From Bacteroidia bacterium (lineage in GTDB: Bacteria; Bacteroidota; Bacteroidia; NS11-12g; UBA9320): DNA of 7,221 nt. The notes below the pieces were generated by a model. The model did not search any database. It was not told the origin of the DNA and worked only from the letters and a program-made list of their open reading frames with translations. The stretch covers positions 1 to 7,221 of the forward strand of contig JABDQY010000027.1 of NCBI GenBank assembly GCA_013042025.1, written 5' to 3'. The position numbers and the translations under genes were made by a program. Below, one piece after another: positions 1 through 6,182 of the stretch (position 1 is the first letter of the stretch; each line of letters starts with the position of its first letter).

Positions 1-1172
1 GCAAAATAATGAACACCCCGTTCTTTTAACAACATAGGAGAACAATATGCTTGTACACATTTTTGAGCTTTCACCATGTTTAAATCAATAAGGCCAGCTT
101 TTGAGTTTGCAAGTATGAGATCTACTAGCATAACCAGTGTAGCATCCTTGTCGAGAGCATCAGGTACTCTGTATCCCATGGTTAGTGATTCAGCTGAAGG
201 TCCTGTTACAGTTATTCTTTTCACTGAAGGTAATGGAGTTTCGTCCTTAAAGGATTTTGTTGGAACTTCCTTTGGAACCATGTATGAAAACTTCTCTTTA
301 AGCCATTCAAATGTTTCATCTAAATTGATGTCACCTGCAAGAATAACTGCCATGTTATTTGGAACATAATAGGTATTGTAATATGCTCTTATCTTTTCTA
401 TGCTTGGGTTTTTAAGATGTTCAGTAGTGCCAATGGTGGTTTGCATTCCATAATTATGGTTTGCAAATACTTCAGCAAAAAGCTTTTCATAAACTTGTCT
501 ATTGTCATTGTCCATGCCAATATTCTTTTCTTCATAAACAGCTTCTAACTCCGTATGAAACAATCTAAGAACTGGTTTTCTAAACCGCTCTGCTTCAATA
601 TCTAACCAAGTACCTATTTGATTTGACGGAATATCATTTACATAAACCGTTCTCTCAAAACTTGTAAATGCATTTGTACCTTTAGCACCTATACCTTGTA
701 GCATACGATCATATTCGTTTGCTATAGCATACTTAGCTGCTTCACCAGAAACACTATCAATCAAATGGTAAATAGCCTTACGTTTCTTAGGGTCAGTAGT
801 TTTATTATACCGTTCATATAATGCATCAACTTCTAATAAGAGTTTGCTTTCTTTCTCATAATCCAATGTACCATACTTATCTGTTCCTTTGAATAATAAA
901 TGCTCCAAGTAATGAGCCAATCCAGTATTATCTGAAGGATCACTGCTGCTACCTGCTTTAGTTGCAATGAGCGTTTGAACCCTTGGCTTTGTTTTATTTT
1001 CTGAAAGAATAACTGTTAAACCGTTTTCAAGAGTGTACCAACGACTATTTGAGGGATCATTGGAATAACTAGTGTATTGGTTGCCATTAATGTCTTTTTT
1101 TGTCTCAGCATCTTGTGCAAAAGAAGAGATGCATAAGAATAGTAATAGGTGGATAAAAATTAGTTTTTTCAA
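1..1172 (-). CDS. Secreted M16 (insulinase/pitrilysin) family zinc metallopeptidase, 3' end outside window
   Basis: The first 390 codons are present and the rest lies beyond base 1. Residues 1-19 form a signal peptide: two lysines, a hydrophobic run, then SFA before Gln20, a likely signal peptidase I site. The protein should therefore act in the periplasm or at the cell surface. The M16 inverted zinc motif HYLEH is at residues 87-91 (about bases 900-914). The third zinc ligand is probably Glu215 in ELEAVYEEKN, aligning with the pitrilysin ExxAVxxE element. About 60 residues (98-160) separate the zinc motif from the conserved GTNAFTS segment; I believe such an insertion is common in Bacteroidota M16 proteins. 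TYYVPNNMAVILAGD near residue 270 closes the first M16 domain, and a second domain begins after it. The start is TTG: an in-frame TAA lies at 1203-1205 and no ATG or GTG occurs in frame before Met157, although the signal peptide is clearly coded upstream of that. The substrate is unknown. Family assignment is secure. Confidence 0.93.
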   Translation of the reverse strand, partial: MKKLIFIHLLLFLCISSFAQDAETKKDINGNQYTSYSNDPSNSRWYTLENGLTVILSENKTKPRVQTLIATKAGSSSDPSDNTGLAHYLEHLLFKGTDKYGTLDYEKESKLLLEVDALYERYNKTTDPKKRKAIYHLIDSVSGEAAKYAIANEYDRMLQGIGAKGTNAFTSFERTVYVNDIPSNQIGTWLDIEAERFRKPVLRLFHTELEAVYEEKNIGMDNDNRQVYEKLFAEVFANHNYGMQTTIGTTEHLKNPSIEKIRAYYNTYYVPNNMAVILAGDINLDETFEWLKEKFSYMVPKEVPTKSFKDETPLPSVKRITVTGPSAESLTMGYRVPDALDKDATLVMLVDLILANSKAGLIDLNMVKAQKCVQAYCSPMLLKERGVHYF

Positions 1173-1234
1173 AATTTTAAATTTAATGGTCCGAAGATAA
1201 GATTACTTTATTTATATCATTGGATTAAATCGAT

Positions 1235-1270
1235 TTCCAAACATATCCTATGGATAAAATATACTTGGAA
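1235..1270. repeat. Nested inverted repeat between divergent promoters
   Basis: The outer arms are TTCCAA (1235-1240) and TTGGAA (1265-1270). The inner arms are TATCC (1244-1248) and GGATA (1252-1256) around TAT. The two dyads have nearly the same centre and overlap the -7 box of the minus-strand gene. This could be an operator for a dimeric regulator, or chance symmetry in AT-rich DNA. No known binding site is recognised. Confidence 0.3.
1238..1245 (-). promoter_or_regulatory. Probable -7 promoter box for the M16 peptidase gene
   Basis: Read on the minus strand this is TATGTTTG, an exact match to the Bacteroidota -7 consensus TAnnTTTG. It lies about 65 bases upstream of the TTG start, so the leader would be roughly 55-60 bases. 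No convincing -33 TTTG is visible at the usual distance. The call rests on the box and its position only. Confidence 0.45.
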
Positions 1271-1296
1271 TTAAAGAAAGGCTCAATCAAAAATTG

Positions 1297-1304
1297 TACA
1301 TTTG
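1297..1304 (+). promoter_or_regulatory. Probable -7 promoter box for the E2-kdsB unit
   Basis: TACATTTG matches the Bacteroidota -7 consensus TAnnTTTG exactly, and ends 15 bases before the ATG at 1320. Transcription would begin close to 1311, leaving a leader of only about 10 bases. No -33 TTTG is present at normal spacing; the nearest TTG (1265-1267) is too far away. The box overlaps the in-frame TTG at 1302, which argues against that codon as the protein start. Confidence 0.5.
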
Positions 1305-1319
1305 CACCGCATTAAAGCT

Positions 1320-2630
1320 ATGGCAGAATACAAATTAATTATGCCCAAAATGGGTGAAAGTATTGCGGAGGCAACCATTATAACCTGGTTGAAAAAAGAA
1401 GGTGATTCAATTGAAGTTGATGAAGCAGTATTAGAAATAGCAACTGACAAAGTAGATAGTGAGGTGCCAAGCATGGAAGCAGGTACATTATCTAAGATTT
1501 TGTTTGGAGAAGGTGATGTTGTTAAAGTGGGCGAAACAATCGCTATTGTAAACACAGAAGGAGACGCTCCCGTTGCAGCTCAGCCAGTTGTAGCAGAAAC
1601 AAAAACTGAAGTGACTGCTGTTGAAAACACCGTTACTGTTGCTAAAGAAGCAATAGCTATGCCAGTAGAAACAAATGGAAATTCAGATCGTTTTTATTCA
1701 CCATTAGTTTTAAATATTGCTAGAACAGAAGGAGTTTCTATGAGTGAATTAGAAGCTGTTCAAGGTTCAGGAAAAGACGGAAGGGTAACCAAACGTGATA
1801 TTATTGCTTATGTAGAAGGTGGAAGAACTGCAACTACTGCAGCACCTGCCCCAAGTACGCCAACATTAGAAAGTTCAGAAAAGAAAACTACAAAAGCAAG
1901 TCCAGAAATATCTTTGAATCCAGGAGATGAGATTATCGAAATGGATAGAATGCGAAAGCTTATAGCCGACCATATGGTTATGAGCAAGCAAACTTCACCT
2001 CACGTAACATCTTTTGTTGAAGCTGATGTAACCAACTTAGTAAATTGGAGAAACAAAATTAAAGCTGGTTTTAAAGAGAGAGAGGGCGAAAATTTCACCT
2101 TCACTCCTATTTTTATACAAGCAATTGTAAAAGCAATTAAAGACTACCCTCTTATTAATATTTCCGTTGAAGGAGATAAAATTATTAAGAAGAAAAATAT
2201 AAACATTGGAATGGCAGCGGCTTTACCTAGCGGTAATCTAATTGTCCCAGTAATCCAAAATGCGGATTTCATGAATCTTACTGGCTTGGCTAAAACGGTG
2301 AATGATTTAGCAAATAGAGCTAGAAACAATCAATTGAAACCAGACGAAATTCAAGGAGGCACCTATACAGTTACTAATGTTGGAACTTTTGGCAATGTCT
2401 TAGGAACACCAATTATTAATCAACCTCAAGTTGCAATTATGGCGATGGGTGCTATTGTTAAGAAACCTGCTGTAATTGAAACTGAACATGGAGACATGAT
2501 TGGAATTCGTCATAAGATGTTCTTGTCACACTCTTACGACCATCGTGTTGTAGATGGAGCACTTGGTGGAATGTTTGTAAGAAGAGTTGCAGACTATTTA
2601 GAAGCTTGGGATACAGATCAAGAAGTTTAG
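1320..2630 (+). CDS. 2-oxo acid dehydrogenase dihydrolipoamide acyltransferase (E2), probably branched-chain type
   Basis: This 436-residue cytoplasmic E2 forms the core of a 2-oxo acid dehydrogenase complex and passes the acyl group from lipoamide to CoA. The domains are a single lipoyl domain (about 1-78) with lipoylated Lys44 in the motif DKVD, an Ala/Val/Thr-rich linker, an E1/E3-binding domain (about 125-165, FYSPLVLNIA to VTKRDIIAYV), a second Ala/Pro/Ser/Thr linker, and the catalytic domain (about 205-436). The active-site motif DHRVVDG is at 407-413, with His408 and Asp412. One lipoyl domain plus SYDHRVVDG fits branched-chain or generic E2 better than the two-lipoyl pyruvate E2 usual in this phylum, but substrate cannot be read from sequence alone. 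The start is ATG 1320 (MAEYKLIMPKMGES); an in-frame TTG at 1302 lies inside the promoter box. E1 and E3 genes are not nearby. kdsB follows after four bases, so the two are probably cotranscribed. Confidence 0.93.
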   Translation: MAEYKLIMPKMGESIAEATIITWLKKEGDSIEVDEAVLEIATDKVDSEVPSMEAGTLSKILFGEGDVVKVGETIAIVNTEGDAPVAAQPVVAETKTEVTAVENTVTVAKEAIAMPVETNGNSDRFYSPLVLNIARTEGVSMSELEAVQGSGKDGRVTKRDIIAYVEGGRTATTAAPAPSTPTLESSEKKTTKASPEISLNPGDEIIEMDRMRKLIADHMVMSKQTSPHVTSFVEADVTNLVNWRNKIKAGFKEREGENFTFTPIFIQAIVKAIKDYPLINISVEGDKIIKKKNINIGMAAALPSGNLIVPVIQNADFMNLTGLAKTVNDLANRARNNQLKPDEIQGGTYTVTNVGTFGNVLGTPIINQPQVAIMAMGAIVKKPAVIETEHGDMIGIRHKMFLSHSYDHRVVDGALGGMFVRRVADYLEAWDTDQEV

Positions 2631-2634
2631 CAAT

Positions 2635-3381
2635 ATGAAATCTGTTGTACTGATTCCAGCACGGATGGAATCTACCCGATTCCCCAATAAACCACTTGCA
2701 TTAATTTTAGGTAAGCCTATGATTCAATGGGTATATGAAGCAGCTGAGAAAAGCATTGCTAGTGACGTGTTTGTAATCACTGATAGTGAAGAAATTATTA
2801 AAGCTGTTGAATCATTTAATGGTCAAGCAATCCTCACATCTTCTAGTCCTGTAAACGGTACAGAAAGATGTCAAGAAGCTATAGAAATTTTAGAATCTGA
2901 AGATCAAGAATACGACGTTATTATTAATGTTCAGGGTGATGAACCATTAGTATCACCAGATGATATTGACCTATTACTGGAACTATTTGAAGATGAAGAG
3001 ATTGACGTAGCTACATTAATAAAACCCATTGATGATGAAGCTGAATATCTTAACAATAATGTAGTAAAAGCAGTTCCAACTGCATTTGATGGTGGTTTTT
3101 GTGACATCTGTTATTTTAGTAGGTCACCCATTCCACACATGGATAAATTTGAACCAGAAGTTGCTTTCAAACATGTTGGTATCTATGGCTTTACCGCTAC
3201 TGCCTTTGAAGAGATTAAAAATTTAGGTCCTTCGGAGTTAGAGACAGTTGAACGCCTAGAACAGCTTAGATGGTTGCAAAATCATATCGTAATTTCAGCT
3301 GTTGTTACCGAATCAGACTTGATTGGAGTTGACACACCTGATGATATTGTTTCAGTTGAAAAGCTGTTGCAGCAACAATAG
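2635..3381 (+). CDS. kdsB: 3-deoxy-manno-octulosonate cytidylyltransferase (CMP-Kdo synthetase)
   Basis: KdsB activates Kdo with CTP to CMP-Kdo and pyrophosphate in the cytoplasm, the donor for the Kdo transferase that links lipid A to the LPS core. The 248 residues match the usual family length. The N-terminal nucleotide-binding motif PARMESTRFPNKPL is at 8-21, NGTERC at 74-79, the metal/sugar site VQGDEP at 99-104, and SRSPIPH at 162-168. KHVGIYGF is at 179-186, the ETVERLEQLRWL element at 203-214 and GVDTPDD at 231-237; all are KdsB hallmarks. The ATG lies four bases after the E2 stop codon, so translation is probably coupled. There is no metabolic link to E2, so the pairing looks like operon packing. 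A related amino-Kdo substrate cannot be ruled out, but ordinary Kdo is most likely. Confidence 0.96.
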   Translation: MKSVVLIPARMESTRFPNKPLALILGKPMIQWVYEAAEKSIASDVFVITDSEEIIKAVESFNGQAILTSSSPVNGTERCQEAIEILESEDQEYDVIINVQGDEPLVSPDDIDLLLELFEDEEIDVATLIKPIDDEAEYLNNNVVKAVPTAFDGGFCDICYFSRSPIPHMDKFEPEVAFKHVGIYGFTATAFEEIKNLGPSELETVERLEQLRWLQNHIVISAVVTESDLIGVDTPDDIVSVEKLLQQQ

Positions 3382-3400
3382 GTTAAGAAACCTTCTTTTT
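3380..3400 (+). terminator. Weak candidate intrinsic terminator after kdsB
   Basis: A 5-bp stem, AGGTT/AACCT with loop AAGA, overlaps the last two bases of the kdsB stop codon and is followed by TCTTTTT. The stem is short and the T-run is interrupted by C, so termination may be partial and some read-through into pyrG is possible. Confidence 0.35.
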
Positions 3401-3478
3401 ACATCAAAATTCTGTTGGTGTTAACAACATCTTGAAATCGTATTTTGAAAATTATGCTCAATGCAAAAATTCTTAATG

Positions 3479-3486
3479 TAACTTTG
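3479..3486 (+). promoter_or_regulatory. Probable -7 promoter box for pyrG
   Basis: TAACTTTG is an exact match to TAnnTTTG and lies 78 bases before the pyrG ATG. A TTTG at 3444-3447 is too far upstream (31 bases) to be a normal -33 element. The implied leader is about 70 bases long and starts almost immediately with a small hairpin: CCGTA (3491-3495), loop CAAT, TACGG (3500-3504). Confidence 0.45.
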
Positions 3487-3564
3487 ACACCCGTACAATT
3501 ACGGTAGTTCTCTGAGTCGAATTGGCTTCATGTTCCCGCTTTTGGCACACAATAAATCAAATTT

Positions 3565-5172
3565 ATGGATACAAAATACGTTTTCGTTACGGGCGGAGTA
3601 ACTTCTTCATTAGGTAAAGGCATCATATCGGCTTCATTGGCCAAACTATTACAAGCTCGCGGTTATCGAGTAACCATTCAGAAGTTTGATCCTTATTTGA
3701 ATGTCGATCCAGGTACAATGAACCCTTATGAGCATGGCGAATGTTACGTTACAGATGATGGAGCGGAAACAGATTTAGATTTAGGACATTACGAACGATT
3801 TTTAAATGTTCCAACCTCTCAGGCAAATAATGTTACAACAGGAAGAGTTTATTCCACTGTTATAGATAATGAGCGTGAAGGTAGATACTTAGGAAAAACA
3901 GTTCAGATTATCCCGCATGTAACGGACGAGATCCAACGTAGAATGACTATTCTAGGTGAAAGTGGTGATTTTGATATTGTAATTACAGAATTAGGAGGTA
4001 CAGTTGGTGATATTGAGTCTCTACCTTATGTTGAGTCTGTGCGTCAGTTAAAACGAAAACTGAGTAGTGATGATTCAGTGGTTATTCATTTGACCTTAAT
4101 ACCGTACTTAAGAGCAGCAGGTGAATTAAAGACTAAACCTACTCAACATTCGGTTCAGAAGCTCCTGGAGGCCGGAGTACAACCGGATATTTTGGTTTGT
4201 AGAACCGAGCATAAATTAACGACAGACATTCGAAAAAAGATATCCTTGTTTTGCAACGTAAATCAGAATGCTGTAATTGAAAGTATTGATGTTGAAACCA
4301 TTTATGAGGTTCCATTAACCATGGAAAAAGAGAAACTCGACCGTGTTGTTTTGGCTAAATTACGATTACCTACGAGTACAGATGCAAATCTGGATAAGTG
4401 GAAAGATTTTCTGTTTAAATTAAAGCATCCGAAGTTTGAAGTAAATATCGGTTTGGTAGGAAAATATGTTGAATTGCCAGATGCCTATAAATCTATAAAT
4501 GAAGCATTTATTCATGCAGGAGCTGAAAATGAATGCAAAGTGAACCTTACCCACATCCATTCGGAGAATTTGCATAATGAAAATCTCCAAGAAAAAATGA
4601 AAGATTTAGATGGTGTATTGGTTGCACCTGGTTTCGGAGATCGTGGAATTGAGGGAAAGATCAGTACAATTAAATATTTAAGAGAGAATAAGATTCCTTT
4701 CTTTGGAATTTGTTTAGGAATGCAATGTGCTGTAATTGAATTTGCACGTAATGTTATGGGGCTCAAAAAAGCTCATAGTACAGAGATGGATATTAAATCA
4801 AAAGAGGCAGTTATTGATTTGATGGAAAGTCAGAAAGAAGTAAGTAAAAAAGGCGGAACCATGCGTCTTGGAGCATATAAGTGTAAATTAGAGAAAGGAT
4901 CTAGGTCCTTCACGGCTTATGGTAAACAGTTAATTTCAGAACGTCATCGTCATCGATATGAATTTAACAATAAGTACTTAAAAGATTTTGAAAAACACGG
5001 CATGAGTGCTGTTGGTATCAATCCTGACAACAATTTAGTAGAAGTTGTTGAAATTCCAGATCATCCTTGGTTCGTAGGTGTACAATATCACCCTGAATTA
5101 AAAAGTACAGTTGATGCCCCTCACCCACTTTTTGTGAGATTTGTAAAAGCTGCAATAGAGAATAAGAAGTAG
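3565..5172 (+). CDS. pyrG: CTP synthase (glutamine-hydrolysing)
   Basis: PyrG converts UTP to CTP using ATP and ammonia released from glutamine, the final step of de novo CTP synthesis in the cytoplasm. The 535 residues are the normal full length. The N-terminal synthetase domain (1 to about 270) has the P-loop segment GGVTSSLGKG at 10-19, followed by FDPYLNVDPGTMNPYEHGE (41-59) and TELGGTVGDIES (141-152). The C-terminal class I glutamine amidotransferase domain (about 293-535) has the oxyanion segment PGFGDRG at 355-361, nucleophile Cys383 in GICLGMQ, ERHRHRYEFN at 459-468, and His509 and Glu511 in QYHPEL. All catalytic residues are intact. It appears to be a single-gene unit, with its own promoter box upstream and a strong terminator 24 bases after the stop. 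Its product CTP is the cosubstrate of KdsB, encoded just upstream. Start at ATG 3565 (MDTKYVFVTGG) is the family-standard N-terminus. Confidence 0.98.
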   Translation: MDTKYVFVTGGVTSSLGKGIISASLAKLLQARGYRVTIQKFDPYLNVDPGTMNPYEHGECYVTDDGAETDLDLGHYERFLNVPTSQANNVTTGRVYSTVIDNEREGRYLGKTVQIIPHVTDEIQRRMTILGESGDFDIVITELGGTVGDIESLPYVESVRQLKRKLSSDDSVVIHLTLIPYLRAAGELKTKPTQHSVQKLLEAGVQPDILVCRTEHKLTTDIRKKISLFCNVNQNAVIESIDVETIYEVPLTMEKEKLDRVVLAKLRLPTSTDANLDKWKDFLFKLKHPKFEVNIGLVGKYVELPDAYKSINEAFIHAGAENECKVNLTHIHSENLHNENLQEKMKDLDGVLVAPGFGDRGIEGKISTIKYLRENKIPFFGICLGMQCAVIEFARNVMGLKKAHSTEMDIKSKEAVIDLMESQKEVSKKGGTMRLGAYKCKLEKGSRSFTAYGKQLISERHRHRYEFNNKYLKDFEKHGMSAVGINPDNNLVEVVEIPDHPWFVGVQYHPELKSTVDAPHPLFVRFVKAAIENKK

Positions 5173-5195
5173 GTAATAAAAAAAATGTATTATTT

Positions 5196-5224
5196 AAAGG
5201 TCTTGAAATTCAAGACCTTTTTTT
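5196..5224 (+). terminator. Strong intrinsic terminator after pyrG
   Basis: A perfect 11-bp stem, AAAGGTCTTGA (5196-5206) with TCAAGACCTTT (5210-5220), closes on a 3-base loop AAT and runs directly into seven T residues (5218-5224). An A-rich tract upstream could allow some function in the opposite direction, but no minus-strand gene ends here. This separates pyrG from the ppk2 pair. Confidence 0.9.
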
Positions 5225-5236
5225 ATGGATCATTTT

Positions 5237-5274
5237 TATGATTTTACTTACTACTAGTTATGAAGAAAATCATA
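5237..5274. repeat. Perfect 9-base inverted repeat upstream of the ppk2 promoter
   Basis: The arms TATGATTTT (5237-5245) and AAAATCATA (5266-5274) are exact reverse complements separated by 20 bases. The right arm ends four bases before a TTTG (5279-5282) that may be the -33 element of the ppk2 promoter. The placement suits an operator or activator site, but AT-rich repeats of this size can arise by chance. Confidence 0.35.
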
Positions 5275-5278
5275 GCAG

Positions 5279-5314
5279 TTTGAATTAATTAAAATTAGTT
5301 TATTGATATCTTTG
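5279..5314 (+). promoter_or_regulatory. Probable promoter of the ppk2 pair
   Basis: TATCTTTG (5307-5314) is an exact TAnnTTTG -7 box ending 19 bases before the first ppk2 ATG. An upstream TTTG (5279-5282) could be the -33 element, although the 24-base spacing is slightly long. The expected leader is only about 10-15 bases and has no Shine-Dalgarno sequence. It is the most complete promoter in the window. Confidence 0.55.
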
Positions 5315-5333
5315 GCAACATAAAATTTAAAAT

Positions 5334-6179
5334 ATGTTTACAGCCGAAGATTTAGCTTCCGTGAGTAGAAGGAAACAATTGTTCTCACTAGCGGAAGAGA
5401 AAAATATTAATATCGAAAAAATCGTAAAAAACCTCAGATACGAAGAAGAACTAAAACTCCTTCAAGCTGAATTGGTAAGCTTACAAAAATGGGTATCACA
5501 AAATAATAAGCGAGTTGCAATAATCTTTGAAGGTCGAGATGCCGCTGGAAAAGGAGGATCTATTAAAAGATTTACTGAACACCTAAATCCTCGTTCTATG
5601 AGAAAAGTTGCTCTATCAAAACCTACTGATATTGAAAAAGGGCAATGGTATTTTAGACGCTATATTAAAGAACTTCCAAATGCAGGTGAAATTGTATTTT
5701 TTGATAGAAGTTGGTATAACAGAGCAGTTGTAGAACCTGTAATGGGTTTTTGTGATAAAAAGCAGTATGATCAATTTATGGTTCAAGTACCTGAGTTTGA
5801 ACACATGTTATATGAATCAGGTGTAACATTAATTAAATTTTGGTTCTCTATTTCGAAAGAAGAACAAGTAAAAAGATTCAATTCACGTTTAAAGAATCCT
5901 CTTAAAATCTGGAAGTTCAGTCCAGTTGATCAAAAAGGTCAAGAAATGTGGGATAAGTACACGCATTATAAAGAGGAAATGTTTTCAAAAACGCACACAA
6001 CATTTAGTCCTTGGATAATTGTGAAAACTAATGACAAAAAAGAAGCTCGTTTAGAAAGCATCAGATATGTACTATCACGTTTTGATTATACCGGTAAAAA
6101 GGATGCTAAAATAAATGTATTACCAGATCCTAACGTAATTTCTAGATATCACAGACTAGTTGAACAAATAGACATATAA
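5334..6179 (+). CDS. ppk2: Polyphosphate kinase 2 (class I-type, single domain), first of a tandem pair
   Basis: Class I PPK2 enzymes transfer phosphate between inorganic polyphosphate and nucleoside diphosphates, making ATP or GTP from ADP or GDP or the reverse. The 281 residues hold one PPK2 domain (about 32-255): Walker A GRDAAGKGG at 67-75 with Lys73, Walker B FFDRSWYNRA at 122-131 with Asp124, lid segment RFNSRLKNPLKIWKFSPVD at 181-199, WDKYTHYKEEMF at 206-217, and SPWIIVKTNDKKEARL at 225-240. All core residues are present. The motif after Walker B reads VVEPVMGFC where many class I enzymes have GVERVMGFC; the next gene shares the Pro. A C-terminal tail of about 25 residues (256-281, containing PDPNVISRYHRL) is absent from the second copy. 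The class I assignment rests on the single domain and the GRDAAGKGG motif; ADP versus GDP preference cannot be predicted. Probably cotranscribed with the gene three bases downstream. Confidence 0.94.
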   Translation: MFTAEDLASVSRRKQLFSLAEEKNINIEKIVKNLRYEEELKLLQAELVSLQKWVSQNNKRVAIIFEGRDAAGKGGSIKRFTEHLNPRSMRKVALSKPTDIEKGQWYFRRYIKELPNAGEIVFFDRSWYNRAVVEPVMGFCDKKQYDQFMVQVPEFEHMLYESGVTLIKFWFSISKEEQVKRFNSRLKNPLKIWKFSPVDQKGQEMWDKYTHYKEEMFSKTHTTFSPWIIVKTNDKKEARLESIRYVLSRFDYTGKKDAKINVLPDPNVISRYHRLVEQIDI

Positions 6180-6182
6180 GAC

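Noticed and set aside
839..881. Insertion after the M16 zinc motif as a novel domain or foreign insert
   Set aside because: The reading frame and base use are continuous, and a similar charged helical insertion is, to my knowledge, usual in Bacteroidota M16 peptidases.
1302..1319. Upstream in-frame TTG as the E2 start, adding six residues
   Set aside because: The TTG sits inside the exact -7 box TACATTTG, and the family N-terminus begins at MAEYKLIMPKMGES, encoded from 1320.
3413..3429. TGTTG/CAACA inverted repeat between kdsB and pyrG as a terminator or operator
   Set aside because: The stem is only five pairs with a seven-base loop and no T-run, and it stands out little from AT-rich background.
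3505..3545. tRNA-like look of GAGTCGAATT followed by CCCGC in the pyrG leader
   Set aside because: No acceptor stem, D-arm or anticodon arm can be folded around it.
5703..5719. 17-base exact match with 6585-6601 as a mobile or recombination repeat
   Set aside because: It lies in the Walker B codons (DRSWYN) of both ppk2 genes and is explained by protein conservation after duplication.
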